Shown here piece after piece: positions 17,633 through 26,660 of a DNA stretch of 64,000 nucleotides. Below the pieces are notes generated by a model. It saw only the letters and a program-made list of their open reading frames with translations. It made no database searches and had not been told where the DNA came from. The DNA lies in NCBI GenBank assembly GCA_963733505.1, contig CAVTDW010000008.1, forward strand, positions 281,953 through 345,952, read 5' to 3'. Position 1 is the first letter of the stretch. Each line of letters starts with the position of its first letter. Source of the stretch: JALYXV01 sp963733505 (GTDB taxonomy: Bacteria > Actinomycetota > Acidimicrobiia > Acidimicrobiales > Palsa-688). Position numbers and translations under genes: made by a program.

Positions 17633-18354
17633 TGCTGCGCCGCCAACTCGTCACCGGCCTGCTCGTCACGGTCTGTCTGCTCGTGCTGCTCTGCGGTGTC
17701 TTTCCCCTGGCGGTATGGGGGGTGGGGCAGTTGGCGTTCAACCACCAGGCCAACGGTTCGCTGGTGAAGGTAGGTGGCAAGACGGTCGGCTCGTCGTTGA
17801 TCGGCCAGAGCTTTACGGACAACGCCGGCAACGCACTGCCCCAATTTTTCCAACCTCGGCCGTCGGCGGCAGGAACGGGTTACGACGCCCGCGCCAGCGC
17901 CGGCTCCAACCTGGGGCCGTCGAACCCTGACCTGATCGGCAACAACGTCGACGATCCCCAGGACAACCCGTACCGCACCCCGTCGGACCCCTATTGCGTT
18001 CCGGTTGCGGCCGGCGATGGCTACCAGAAGAACCCCGACGGCACCTACGTCTGCAACCCGAATACCGTGCCCGAACGGTCGATCGCCTACCGGCAACTCA
18101 ACGGCCTGGCCCCCGGCTCGCCCGTGCCCGTCGATGCCGTGACTGCGTCGGGCTCGGGCCTCGACCCCGACATCTCGGTGGCCAACGCGCTCGACCAGGC
18201 TGCTCGAGTGGCCCAGGCCCGACACCTCGCCGCCGTCGAGGTGGTCGACCTGATCCACGGCCACACCGACCACCGGACATGGGGTGTCCTTGGGGAAGAC
18301 ACCGTCAATGTCGTCGATCTCAACATCGCCCTCGATCGTCTCGGCAATGCCTAG
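17632..18354 (+). CDS. kdpC: KdpC, K+-ATPase accessory subunit
   Basis: A 240-residue subunit with one N-terminal membrane anchor (about 8-30) and a soluble domain that raises nucleotide affinity of KdpB. Family motifs are clear: GSSLIGQSF, FQPRPSAA, SNLGPSNPDL, SGSGLDPDIS and ARVAQAR. The protein is slightly longer than the usual 190-210 residues because of an insert around DDPQDNPYRTPSDPYCVPVA, common in actinobacterial forms. The start overlaps the kdpB stop; the kdpD ATG at 18347 lies within its last codons. Confidence 0.95.
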   Translation: MLRRQLVTGLLVTVCLLVLLCGVFPLAVWGVGQLAFNHQANGSLVKVGGKTVGSSLIGQSFTDNAGNALPQFFQPRPSAAGTGYDARASAGSNLGPSNPDLIGNNVDDPQDNPYRTPSDPYCVPVAAGDGYQKNPDGTYVCNPNTVPERSIAYRQLNGLAPGSPVPVDAVTASGSGLDPDISVANALDQAARVAQARHLAAVEVVDLIHGHTDHRTWGVLGEDTVNVVDLNIALDRLGNA

Positions 18355-20855
18355 GGGGACGCTTCGGGTGTACCTGGGCGCCGCCCCTGGTGTGGGCAAG
18401 ACCTACGCCATGCTCTGTGAGGGCCGCCGCCGCCACGGACGCGGCACCGACGTGGTCGTGGGCCTGGTGGAAACCCACGGCCGGGCCCTGACCGAGGCGC
18501 AGGTCGGCGACTTGGAGGTCGTGCCCCGGGCCAAGATGACCTACCGCGACACCCAGTTCTCGGAGATGGATGTGGACGCGGTCATCGCCCGGCGCCCCGA
18601 CCTGGCGCTGGTCGACGAGCTGGCCCACACCAACGTGGCCGGCTCCCGGCACGACAAGCGCTGGCAGGATGTCGAGGACATCCTGGCGGCGGGGATCGAC
18701 GTCATCTCCACGGTCAACATCCAGCACCTCGAATCGGTCAACGACGTCGTCGAGCGCATCACCGGCATCGTCCAGCGCGAGACGATCCCCGACTCGGTGG
18801 TGCGCGCCGCCGACCAGATCGAGCTGGTGGACATGTCGCCCGAGGCACTGCGGCGGCGCATGGCCCACGGGAACATCTACCACCCCGAAAAGATCGACGC
18901 CGCCCTGTCCAACTACTTCCGGCCCGGCAACCTGGCGGCCCTCCGGGAACTGGCCCTGCTGTGGGTGGCCGACCGAGTCGAGGACTCGCTCCAGCAGTAC
19001 ATGGCGGACCACGGCATCACCCGTCCCTGGGAAACCCGAGAGCGCGTCGTGGTCGCCATGTCCGGCGCCCCCGGCGGTGATGCGTTGATCCGCCGGGCCT
19101 CCCGCATGGCACAGCGGACCAAAGGCGAGCTCCTCGGCGTGCACGTCCGCGCCCACGACGGCCTGGCGGGGCCGCCTTCGTCGCTGCTGGGCGAGCACCG
19201 AGCGCTGCTCAACGAACTCGGGGGCCGCTTTCACGAGACCATCGCCGCCGATCCCACCGCCGGGCTTCTCAGCTTCGCCCGGGCCGAACGGGCCACCCAA
19301 CTCGTCCTCGGCCACAGCCAGCGCTCCCGGTGGGCTCATCTGGCGCGGGGTTCGGTCGTCAACCGGGTGATGCGCCAGAGCGGCGACATCGACGTCCACG
19401 TCATCTCCACCCGGTCCTCGCAGGGCGAACAATCCGTCCTTCCGAAGAACCGGCGGCGGTCGGCTCTCAACCTGCCGGCCGACCGACAGATCCTGGGATG
19501 GTCCATCGCGGCGGTGGGGCTGCCGGTTCTGACCCTCGCGCTGGCCCATCTGCGAAGCCAGGTCACCCTGTCCGGCGATCTCTTGCTCTACCTGGCGTTG
19601 GTGGTCGGCGTGTCGGCAGCGGGCGGGACCTGGCCCGCCGTGGGCGCCGCCATCGCGGCCGACCTGCTGGCCAACTGGTTCTTCATCCCCCCGATTCACA
19701 CCCTCACGATCGGCGACACCGAAAACGTCGTCGCCCTCGTGGTATTCCTCGCCGTCGCGGGGCTCGTGAGCTGGCTGGTCGGCTACGCCGCCCGCCGCAG
19801 CGCTGAGGCCGCCCGGGGTCGAGCCGAGGCCGCGACGCTCGTGCGTCTTGCCGGCGCCCTGCTGAGCGACGACGACCCCCTCTTCGAAGTCGTCGGCCAG
19901 CTCCGGGCCACGTTCGGCTTCGAGGGGGTCAGCGTTCTCCGGCGCGACGAAACCGCGGCGTGGCACTCGCCTGGCCGCGGCGGGTGACCACGCCCCCGAC
20001 CAGCCCGAACACGCGACCGACACGTTGGCCGTCGACGCCGACACCGTCGTTGCCATCGCGGGCGCCACCTTGAGTGGCGAGGACCGCCGGGTGCTCGGCG
20101 CCTTCACCGCCCAACTGGCGGTCGCGCTGCGCGGCCGGGCCCTGCAGGCCGACGCTGCCGCCGCCACCGCCTTGTCGCAGGCCAACGACCTGCGCACTGC
20201 CCTGCTGCGCGCCGTCTCCCACGACTTGCGCACCCCTCTCGCCTCGATCAAGGCCTCGGCCACCAACCTGCTGGCCGACGACATCCGCCTCGCTCCCGAA
20301 GCCATCCACGAACTGCTGGCCACGATCGACGGCGAGGCCGACCGCCTCGACAACCTCATCGGCAACCTGCTCGATATGAGCCGACTGCAAAGCGGGACCT
20401 TCGAGTTGCTCACCCGCGACGTCGGAGTCGACGAGGTCGTCGCCCAGACGCTGGCCAGCCTGGGCGACCGGGCCACGCGGGTCGTCACCGAGGTCCCGGA
20501 AAACTTGCCGCGTATCCACACCGACGCGGCACTGCTGGAACGGGCCGTGGCCAATGTCGTCGAGAATGCCATCTGTTGGTCGCCCGCCGACAAGGCGGTA
20601 CGGGTCCAGGCCTCGGCGTTCGGCGATCTGGTCGAGCTTCGTGTCGTCGACCGCGGCCCGGGGATCAGCTCCGGGCAGCGCGAGGAGGTCTTCCAACCCT
20701 TCCAACGGCTGGGCGATGATCACACCAGCACCGGCGTCGGCCTCGGTTTGGCCGTGGCCCGAGGGTTCGTGGACGCGCTCGGCGGTGAGCTCACCATCGA
20801 CGACACCGCCGGTGGAGGGACCACCATGACCTTTAGCTTCAAGGCGGCACGGTGA
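18347..20855 (+). CDS. kdpD: KdpD, potassium sensor histidine kinase (one frameshift)
   Basis: Membrane sensor kinase phosphorylating KdpE. The N-terminus (MPRGTLRVYLGAAPGVGKTYAM, about 1-22) carries the KdpD Walker-type motif; DELAHTN and an Usp-like domain (about 225-350) follow. Four membrane segments (about 380-480) form the DUF4118 region, then GAF-like sequence, HisKA with SHDLRTPLASIK (His near 625) and a HATPase domain (EDGPGIS-like VDRGPGIS, GVGLGLAVARG). The first frame ends falsely after TAAWHSPGRGG; deleting one C at 19970/19971 joins it to SLAAAGDHAPD and the kinase half, giving about 835 residues. The terminal TGA overlaps a GTG that begins a truncated kdpE. Confidence 0.9.
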
Positions 20856-20923
20856 GCCGGGTGTTGGTTGGCGAGGACGAGTTGCCCATGCGGCGCACGG
20901 CGCACGCCGCGCCGAAGACATGA
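20852..20923 (+). pseudogene. Truncated kdpE remnant directly after kdpD
   Basis: A 23-codon frame starting with GTG in the GTGA overlap with kdpD. Its first 16 residues, VSRVLVGEDELPMRRT, match the start of the intact KdpE at 12458 (MSRILVVEDELPMRRT), then sequence similarity ends and a TGA follows at 20921, itself overlapping the next gene's ATG. It marks the ancestral kdpE position after kdpD. It lacks nearly the whole receiver domain and cannot function as a regulator. Confidence 0.85.
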
Positions 20924-21675
20924 CGATGGACTCGAACGCTGAGCGCTACCGGACCGCAGTTGCGCTGGCCGCCGCGACCGTCTTGCCGGTCGGCGCCGCC
21001 TTGGCGCTGGTCCCGCTGCGCAACACCACTCCAGTACCGACCATCGCCCTCGCCCTGGCCGCGATCGTCACTCTGCTGGCCGCCACCGGCACCCGCGGCA
21101 CCGCTGCGATCGCGGCGGTATCGGCCAGTGTCGGATTCGATGTCTTCCACACCCGCCCCTACGGGTCGCTGCTCATCACCCGGGCCCAGGACCTCCAGAC
21201 CACGGGGCTCCTGCTGGCCGTGGGCCTCATCGTCGGCCAACTGGCCGCTACCAACCGCCGCCACCGCCGCCAGGCCGCCCAGAGCAGCTACGACCTGGGC
21301 CGCATCCACGCCGTGGCCGAGATGGTGGCGGCCGGCGAACCGGCCGACCAGGTCGTCCAGGCGGCCGCCAACGAACTCACCGACCTGTTCGCGCTGCGGT
21401 CGTGCCGGTTCGACACCTCCTTCGCGGCCACGCCGGGACCGTTCATCGAACGACACGGTGACGTGTCGTGGGGGGCCATCCGGTGGGGGTTTCAAACCAT
21501 GGGATTTCCCACCAGGGAAGTCTCCTTGGTGGTCGAGCATCAAAGCCGCCCACTCGGCCGCTACGTCCTGGTCGCCCAACCCGGAACCCGAGTGACCGAA
21601 GACCAACTGCTGGCCTCGATAGCCCTGGCGGACTTGGCCGCTTCCGCGCTGGCGGCCCAGGCGATGCCCCGCTGA
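20920..21675 (+). CDS. DUF4118-GAF-like membrane protein (KdpD middle-domain type)
   Basis: A 251-residue protein resembling the central part of KdpD without its N-terminal and kinase domains. Hydrophobic segments lie at about 13-32, 41-78 and 91-112, including VGFDVFHTRPYGSLLI, which matches the DUF4118 pattern. A GAF-like soluble part follows (about 125-245: AEMVAAGEPADQVVQAAANEL to LASIALADLAASAL). With no kinase core it could modulate KdpD or be a leftover of a second kdpD. ATG 20920 overlaps the stop of the kdpE remnant, so it sits in the kdp operon as its last gene. GC content matches its neighbours. Confidence 0.75.
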   Translation: MTMDSNAERYRTAVALAAATVLPVGAALALVPLRNTTPVPTIALALAAIVTLLAATGTRGTAAIAAVSASVGFDVFHTRPYGSLLITRAQDLQTTGLLLAVGLIVGQLAATNRRHRRQAAQSSYDLGRIHAVAEMVAAGEPADQVVQAAANELTDLFALRSCRFDTSFAATPGPFIERHGDVSWGAIRWGFQTMGFPTREVSLVVEHQSRPLGRYVLVAQPGTRVTEDQLLASIALADLAASALAAQAMPR

Positions 21676-21769
21676 GGCGCGCCGACCTCGGCGTTTGTCG
21701 CGCGGCGCGCTACTGGTGCCGCCTCTCAGGTCCGGCGCGCCACGGCTCCCTTTTCCCCAGATGGTGGTT

Positions 21770-23212
21770 CTATGCCCGACCGGGGGAAAAGGCGCTCAGG
21801 TGGCGCCCGGTGGGAACGAGCACCATGCCCGCGCCTGCCGAGGCGGCCGCGAAGCGCGTCACCGAAGGACCGAGATCGCGCCGGTAGTCGACCTGCCCGT
21901 TGTCCGGGTTGAACTGTCGTAGCTGGCCGTCGAGGCCGATCGCCCACACGTGGCCGTAGGCGACGACCGGCGGACCGGTGCCGCCCGGCGCCCGCCACCG
22001 CAGCGCCAGCGTGCCGTCGCCCACCCGGATCGCGACCAGGCTGTCGGTGCAGGGGAGGTAGACGGTGTCACCGGCGACCGCGGCCGCGCCGTAGACCCCC
22101 GAGCACGACTGGAGTGCGGCGAGCGGCGGCGAGACGTGGCCCAGATGGGCCTTGTTCAGCAGCCGGGCGATGCCGTCCTTCCCCGCCACCACCACGCCCC
22201 CGCCGGGGAGCAGCACCGGGGTCATGGAGCCCAGATCGGTGTCGGTCATATTGAGCTGGGAAAAATTGTCGGCTGCGAAATAGTCCCGTACCGCCAGGTC
22301 GGGCCCGAGGCGGATCACGGCATCGCCGAAATCGAAGCCAGTCGTCGAACTCCCGTTACCCGTCGCCACGAAGACATCGCCGGAGGGGTCCACTGTTTCG
22401 CCGCCCGGGTTCCAGATGCCCGCCTCCCGCTGGGCGCCGACCACGTAGGAGCGTTGCGGGCCGGCACCGGAGGACGGCACCGACACCAACGCCCCTTTGT
22501 ACTGGCCGCAATCACCCGCCAGTCCGCCGTAGGGGACCAACACCTGACCGCCGCTCAGGCTGAGCGCTCCCCGCTGTTGCTCCACGCGGGGGTCGAGGCC
22601 CGGGGGGTCGACGGCTCGCCGCCACCGCTGCGTGCCAGTGGCCAGGTCGAGGGCGATCAGGTCGTGGTGGGGGCCGTCACGGAAGAAACCGGCGACATAG
22701 ATCGTGGACGTGGCCAGATCGACGACCGGGGTGCTGGTGATGCCGGAGGGGTTGATGTTGCCGCACGGCAGCGTGGATCCATCGACGGCGTCGCCCAGCG
22801 GGGTCCGCCAACGAACCTTTCCGGTGTGGGCGTCGAGCGAGTACACCGAGTCGCCCTCGGTGGCCGCGATCACCGCGTCGCCGACCACCAGCGGCTGGGC
22901 GTACACGTTGCCGTCGAGGTCGTCGCTGGTCCACGCCGCTTTGGCGCCCGCCGCGAAGGCGCGACGGTCGTCGGCGGCGCCGCTTCGGGCCACGTCGTGC
23001 TGGTAGGTCACCCAGTTGGCGACCGCTGGTGGGGCGCCGAGAGCAGTGGTGGTGCGCCCCGTCGTCGACGGCGACTGGTGCGACGAGCAGCCGGGCGCCA
23101 GTGCGGCGACGACGAGGACCACTCCGGCCACGGGCCGGGACCGCCAGGCATGCTTCACCCTCGGCGCCAGACGGTCAGGGTGTCGGGGCGTCGGGCGTTT
23201 CCGAGTCGCCAT
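21770..23212 (-). CDS. PQQ-type beta-propeller lipoprotein
   Basis: A 480-residue exported protein. A hydrophobic segment (VAGVVLVVAALAPGC) ends in a lipobox-like APGC followed by a Ser/Thr-rich linker. The rest is a beta-propeller of PQQ/BamB-like repeats: VIAATEGDSVYSLDAHTGKVRW, YVAGFFRDG with LIALDLATGTQRWRR, VVVAGKDGIARLLNKAHLG and WAIGLDGQLRQFNPDNGQVDYR. Tryptophan-docking motifs (DxxTGxxxW) recur. It may be a dehydrogenase-like binding protein or a scaffold; no catalytic PQQ ligands are evident. Its ATG directly follows the TGA of the upstream minus-strand gene, so the two form an operon. Confidence 0.82.
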   Translation of the reverse strand: MATRKRPTPRHPDRLAPRVKHAWRSRPVAGVVLVVAALAPGCSSHQSPSTTGRTTTALGAPPAVANWVTYQHDVARSGAADDRRAFAAGAKAAWTSDDLDGNVYAQPLVVGDAVIAATEGDSVYSLDAHTGKVRWRTPLGDAVDGSTLPCGNINPSGITSTPVVDLATSTIYVAGFFRDGPHHDLIALDLATGTQRWRRAVDPPGLDPRVEQQRGALSLSGGQVLVPYGGLAGDCGQYKGALVSVPSSGAGPQRSYVVGAQREAGIWNPGGETVDPSGDVFVATGNGSSTTGFDFGDAVIRLGPDLAVRDYFAADNFSQLNMTDTDLGSMTPVLLPGGGVVVAGKDGIARLLNKAHLGHVSPPLAALQSCSGVYGAAAVAGDTVYLPCTDSLVAIRVGDGTLALRWRAPGGTGPPVVAYGHVWAIGLDGQLRQFNPDNGQVDYRRDLGPSVTRFAAASAGAGMVLVPTGRHLSAFSPGRA

Positions 23213-24286
23213 TCATTGGTATTCGATCACGTTGGGTGCGGGGGTAAGCGCGAGGAGATCGGCCGGGGAATACGGGTTCTTGTCCTGCTTGTAGAAGACC
23301 TTGAATCCGAGGGCGAATCGAGGGTCCGAGGCCAGCGCCTGATACCGCACCGCCTTGACCTCGGGGCCACCGAAGCCGTCCATGTTGAAGACCATCGCCA
23401 ACCCCGCGGCAGCCTGGACGGAGGCCTTGTCGGTCACCATGTCGTCGGTGAACTGGTGGATGAGGAGCAGCTTCTGCGGGAGGTTCTTCGACGCCACCAA
23501 TTGGGCCAGCCAGCTCGACACGGCATTCACGGCCTCCGCAGTCGTGTGGCCGATCTGCTTGGACGGCAGCTGCGTCGCGTCGAGCTTCCATTCCGGGTCC
23601 AGCGCCAGGCCCACGTCGGGTTCTGCGAGCCAGCGGGCCAAGGTCTGGGCGTCGGCCAGGAAGTCGCCCCGACCGGGCTGGATGTCCAAGATCAGCAGGC
23701 CGTGGTGCGCCCGCACGGTGCCCAGGTAGGTCTCGATGGTGTCGTCGGACACGCGGGAGGCGTAGGTGTGATCGGACCCCGGCGCCGCGTTGGTGACGAA
23801 CGCGATCAGTTCGTAGGCCGGCAGTACCGGTGCAGCCGGCTGGTCATACGCCGCCGCCTGGGTCGCGAGCTGCGGCCACAGCTGTTCGGGCCCGTGGGTT
23901 CCGAGAATTCCGAGCCGGGGAATCCCGGCCGCGCCGTAGAAGGCGACGATTCGACGGTTGGGCAGCAACGTCCGGCCACCCCCCGGTTCGCTCAGGGCCG
24001 CGGGCAGCGCGGTGGTGGGGGCGGCCGATGCCGATCGTTGTTTGGCGGTGTTTCTTGACACCGATGCAGGTCGCGAGGGCGAGGTGATGCCCTCGACGAG
24101 GTACACGCCCCCGGCGACAACGGAGGCGAGGATGAGGACCGCACCGGCGCGACGGCGGCGAAACTGCCGTTGCCGGCGTTGCCTCCGCATGGCCGGAGTG
24201 TCGAGATAGAGGCCGTGCAGTTGCTCGGCCCATGTCGGTTCGCGGAGCTGGCCGCGGCCGAGGTCCCGAGTATCCACAGGGCGCAT
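23213..24286 (-). CDS. Membrane-anchored exported protein, unknown function
   Basis: A 357-residue protein with a basic N-terminus (MRRQRRQRQFRRRR), one membrane anchor (AGAVLILASVVAGGVYLVEGI, about 47-67) and a Ser/Thr/Ala linker. The extracytoplasmic domain (about 105-357) has RRIVAFYGAAGIPRLGILG, LIAFVTNAAPG, HHGLLILDIQPGRGDF, DVGLALDPEWKL, KLLLIHQFTDDMV and GLAMVFNMDGFGG. The alternating strands ending in Asp/Glu look like a TIM-barrel of glycosidase-like type, but no family is firmly recognised. It precedes the propeller lipoprotein with zero gap, which suggests a shared cell-surface role. Confidence 0.72.
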   Translation of the reverse strand: MRPVDTRDLGRGQLREPTWAEQLHGLYLDTPAMRRQRRQRQFRRRRAGAVLILASVVAGGVYLVEGITSPSRPASVSRNTAKQRSASAAPTTALPAALSEPGGGRTLLPNRRIVAFYGAAGIPRLGILGTHGPEQLWPQLATQAAAYDQPAAPVLPAYELIAFVTNAAPGSDHTYASRVSDDTIETYLGTVRAHHGLLILDIQPGRGDFLADAQTLARWLAEPDVGLALDPEWKLDATQLPSKQIGHTTAEAVNAVSSWLAQLVASKNLPQKLLLIHQFTDDMVTDKASVQAAAGLAMVFNMDGFGGPEVKAVRYQALASDPRFALGFKVFYKQDKNPYSPADLLALTPAPNVIEYQ

Positions 24287-24400
24287 ACTGTCAGAGGTGG
24301 CACCCTATTCGCCCCGTGGCCTGGCGCGCGGTGGTACCGAGGGCAGTCCCCGCGTCGGGAAAGAACCGCCACGTTGGTGGAATCGGAGGCCCGGCGTATG

Positions 24401-24480
24401 CGGCGGCGGTTCGGGGCGGGGTGTGGCGGCGGGCGGTATGGCGGTGGCGGGCGGTGTGGCGGGCGGGCGGTGGCGGTGCG
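24401..24480 (+). repeat. GGCGG-rich irregular repeat
   Basis: About 80 bases made of GGCGG, GGCGGGCGG and GGTGGCGG blocks between two minus-strand genes. The G-runs all lie on the plus strand, so it might form G-quadruplex or simply be low-complexity sequence. Confidence 0.6.
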
Positions 24481-24503
24481 CGCGTGTGCGTCGTCGATGC
24501 CGA

Positions 24504-24911
24504 TCAGGGGTTGCTGCGGTCGGGTCGGTCGGTGCTGAGCTCGGCCCATACCACCTTCCCGGACACGCCGAGGTCGTCCTCGGCGGCGTGCCATCCCCAA
24601 CCGGTCGCGATGGAAGCGACGAGGTGCAATCCTCGGCCGTTGGTTGACTCCTCGTCGAAGCCGAGAAGCGTAGGAGGGTGCGTATCTCGATCGAGGACCT
24701 CGACTCGAATGAGCCCGTCAGCGATAGAGACCGATGCCGTGAAGTCGGTGCGAGCGTGGCGCACCGCGTTGCCCGCGAGCTCGTCGAGCACGAGCAAGAC
24801 GTCGCCCATCATCGGGATCGACAAGCCGGAGTCCTCGATGGCTTGGTTCACAAGCGATCGAGCGCGCTGAACGCTGCTGGCGTCGGGGGCGAAGCTCCCT
24901 CGCCACCGCAC
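24504..24911 (-). CDS. Anti-sigma-like ATP-binding protein (HATPase_c_2)
   Basis: A 135-residue GHKL-fold protein similar to RsbW/SpoIIAB-type regulators. Motifs: LLVLDELAGNAVRHA (N-box, E-x-x-x-N), IRVEVLDRD (G1-like region) and NGRGLHLVASIATGWGW (G2 box). Such proteins act as serine kinases or anti-sigma factors in partner switching. I chose the GTG at 24911 (RWRGSFAPDASSVQRAR) because the family starts here; the frame is open to a TTG at 24986. It is divergent from the small HTH gene at 25074. STAS-domain antagonists are encoded about 14 kb away, so any link is speculative. Confidence 0.78.
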   Translation of the reverse strand: MRWRGSFAPDASSVQRARSLVNQAIEDSGLSIPMMGDVLLVLDELAGNAVRHARTDFTASVSIADGLIRVEVLDRDTHPPTLLGFDEESTNGRGLHLVASIATGWGWHAAEDDLGVSGKVVWAELSTDRPDRSNP

Positions 24912-25073
24912 CGAAACTAACGACCGAGCGGATCGAGAAGCGTGTACAGAATGGTCACTGACGCTGCTCCTGCCTCGTTTGTGCAACCCCCTGTTGCGGG
25001 GAAGAACCTATCCGAGGCGTTCCCGGCTCAAACCTGCTCAACGAAGTCCGCCGACCGAGAGGAGACGCACGAT

Positions 25074-25436
25074 GTGCCCCTTGCCGTGACTGCCCTGGAT
25101 GACGCGGAACTCAAGGTGTTGGACGGCTTAGCCGCCGACGTCGATGACAGCGCCCGAGACGAACGCCTCCTCGCCCGTCGGTTACGGGCCATTCGTGCCA
25201 GCCGAGCGAAGGGCCGTTCGTGGGAGGACATCCTGGCGCACGAGGCCGCTCCCGGCACGATGGAGTTGACGTCAAGGGTCCTTCGGGGGATCACCCGAGC
25301 CAGCGGCGCGATCCGCCGCACGGTGGCGCGCGGTCTGAAGGCGAATGGCGCCAGCATCGCCGCCATCGCGGACCGGTTCGGGGTTTCGCGCCAGCGCGTG
25401 TCGGCGTTGCTTCGCCGCCGCCGGGAGGACGACTGA
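25074..25436 (+). CDS. Small helix-turn-helix DNA-binding protein
   Basis: A 120-residue protein. The C-terminus (about 90-118, KANGASIAAIADRFGVSRQRVSALLRRRRE) is a resolvase/sigma-like helix-turn-helix. The N-terminal half is Asp/Arg-rich and helical (TALDDAELKVLDGLAADVDDSARDERLLARRLRAI, then RAKGRSWEDILAHE). Start: GTG 25074 lies 9 bases after GAGAGGAG; the open frame reaches 24942 but the upstream part overlaps the divergent promoter. It may regulate the divergent anti-sigma-like gene or itself. Related small proteins are common and uncharacterised in actinobacteria. Confidence 0.75.
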   Translation: MPLAVTALDDAELKVLDGLAADVDDSARDERLLARRLRAIRASRAKGRSWEDILAHEAAPGTMELTSRVLRGITRASGAIRRTVARGLKANGASIAAIADRFGVSRQRVSALLRRRREDD

Positions 25437-25441
25437 CGCGC

Positions 25442-26395
25442 CTATTCCACGATTCCGGCTTGGATCTGAAACCAGTTTCCCCTATTGACATTGACCCAGA
25501 CGTGTCCGTCGGTCCCCTTCGCCAGAATCACGTACTTCGACCCGTCAGCAGTCCAACCCTCTTTCAGGATCTCGGTGACAAGTGCGGTCGGACCGCCAAC
25601 CTCGAAGAACTTGGCTGTCGCCAGTGCTTCGGGTGAATCGGCCGAAATGATGTACGGATGGCCATCGGTGCCGGTGACCGTCAAGTCGATGCGAGTGCCG
25701 GTTGGTCCAAACGCCATCAGGTTCGCTCCTTTATCGAGTGGGGAAAGCCAGAGTCCGCAATCCTTGGCCAGGATTTCGTCCTCATCGATCAAGCTATTTG
25801 GTTGCGACTGGGTCGGAAAAGCGGCTGGAGGTTTTGGGAGGGTTGAAAAGCCGATGCCTGAACCAAGTCGTCGATCGACGAGCTGTCGCATGCACGCTTG
25901 CGGATGACTGGGGAAGTTGGGGCTCTGGAACCCGGACCAATCGCCAGCGTTTGCTTGCCACCAATAGGTAATCGTGCCTTCGTCCAGTAAGGCAAGCATG
26001 GCGAGCGATCCGCCGTATCCACCAACAGGCCGGCGATCGATCGACCCAGCGCCCTTGTAATACTCTCGGATCGCGGCTGCAGTCGCCTTTGTATCGGTCG
26101 AGTAGTAGATGCAAACGTTCTCCGGGGCGCCGAGTACGTCTGCTTGACGGTTGGCCTCGGTAGCGTGAGCGACACCCACCGCGTGACCCCGCAAGGTGTC
26201 ACCGGCCCCCTGCTCCCAGTTCAGGCCGATATCAAGGCCCGCGTTGTGGTAGCGGTTGGCCTCTTGGACGGTCAGATTCTTGCTGTTTGGTTGAAATGAC
26301 AGATACCGAATGGCCACCCGAAAGCCAAGTTCGAATGCCTTCTGCGCGTCCGGCGGTGTGCTGGACGCATCGAAACCTCGTCTGAGAACTGTCAT
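25442..26395 (-). CDS. DUF1906 glycoside-hydrolase-like protein
   Basis: A 317-residue protein. The N-terminal domain (about 5-200) matches DUF1906/Rv2525c-like TIM barrels: RRGFDASSTPPDAQKAFELGFRVAIRYL, GLDIGLNWEQGAG, CIYYSTDTKAT, GGYGG and TYWWQANAGDWSG. The Asp after GF and the acidic/aromatic patch resemble GH25-like catalytic surroundings. The C-terminal part (about 205-317) is a beta-rich region with two TDGH motifs (TGTDGHPYII, KGTDGHVWVN). No signal peptide is seen, although Rv2525c is exported. GC is lower than its neighbours, suggesting acquisition. It converges tail to tail with the HTH gene. Confidence 0.8.
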   Translation of the reverse strand: MTVLRRGFDASSTPPDAQKAFELGFRVAIRYLSFQPNSKNLTVQEANRYHNAGLDIGLNWEQGAGDTLRGHAVGVAHATEANRQADVLGAPENVCIYYSTDTKATAAAIREYYKGAGSIDRRPVGGYGGSLAMLALLDEGTITYWWQANAGDWSGFQSPNFPSHPQACMRQLVDRRLGSGIGFSTLPKPPAAFPTQSQPNSLIDEDEILAKDCGLWLSPLDKGANLMAFGPTGTRIDLTVTGTDGHPYIISADSPEALATAKFFEVGGPTALVTEILKEGWTADGSKYVILAKGTDGHVWVNVNRGNWFQIQAGIVE

Positions 26396-26474
26396 TGAGG
26401 CGTCCCGTCGAGGTCGTAGAGGTCAACCATGGTCATCCCCGCGTCCCAGGGGTGCCAAACGAATCCTGCCATGA

Positions 26475-26510
26475 GCGGGTCCGCGGTCCGCGGTCCGCGG
26501 TCCGGGGTCC
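26475..26510 (+). repeat. Short GGTCCGC tandem repeat
   Basis: About four copies of a 7-base GGTCCGC unit between the DUF1906 gene and the SOS-boxed promoter. It reads almost palindromically (CCGCGG cores). No function evident. Confidence 0.7.
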
Positions 26511-26545
26511 TCGCACCGAGTCGAGCACGAATAGGAACTTTTTTC

Positions 26546-26575
26546 TTGACAGTCGAACGTACGTTCGACTATACT
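26546..26575 (+). promoter_or_regulatory. Sigma70-type promoter with LexA (SOS) box as spacer
   Basis: TTGACA (26546-26551) and TATACT (26570-26575) are separated by exactly 18 bases. Those 18 bases, GTCGAACGTACGTTCGAC, are a perfect palindrome containing the actinobacterial/Gram-positive LexA consensus CGAACxxxxGTTCG. LexA bound here would fully occlude RNA polymerase. The downstream HNH gene starts 86 bases later. Confidence 0.92.
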
Positions 26576-26660
26576 GACTTCTAGTAGTAGCCGTCGTGGG
26601 CCTGGCTGATGGCCCTCCTTCCCGTCGTTATGGATCGCTTGACGTGTGTGAGGAGGTGTG

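Noticed and set aside
16055..20593. Large minus-strand open frames opposite kdpB and kdpD
   Set aside because: High-GC third-position bias keeps antisense frames open. The plus strand encodes motif-complete Kdp proteins.
20852..20923. A working second KdpE
   Set aside because: Only 23 codons remain; the phospho-acceptor Asp and the DNA-binding domain are missing.
21950..24058. Plus-strand frame of 702 codons opposite two exported proteins
   Set aside because: It lacks any recognisable motif and is rich in Gly, Arg and Val, while both minus-strand genes have signal segments and repeat motifs.
24401..24480. GGCGG blocks as a CRISPR-like or VNTR array
   Set aside because: Units are irregular and 5-9 bases long with no spacers; simple low-complexity sequence.
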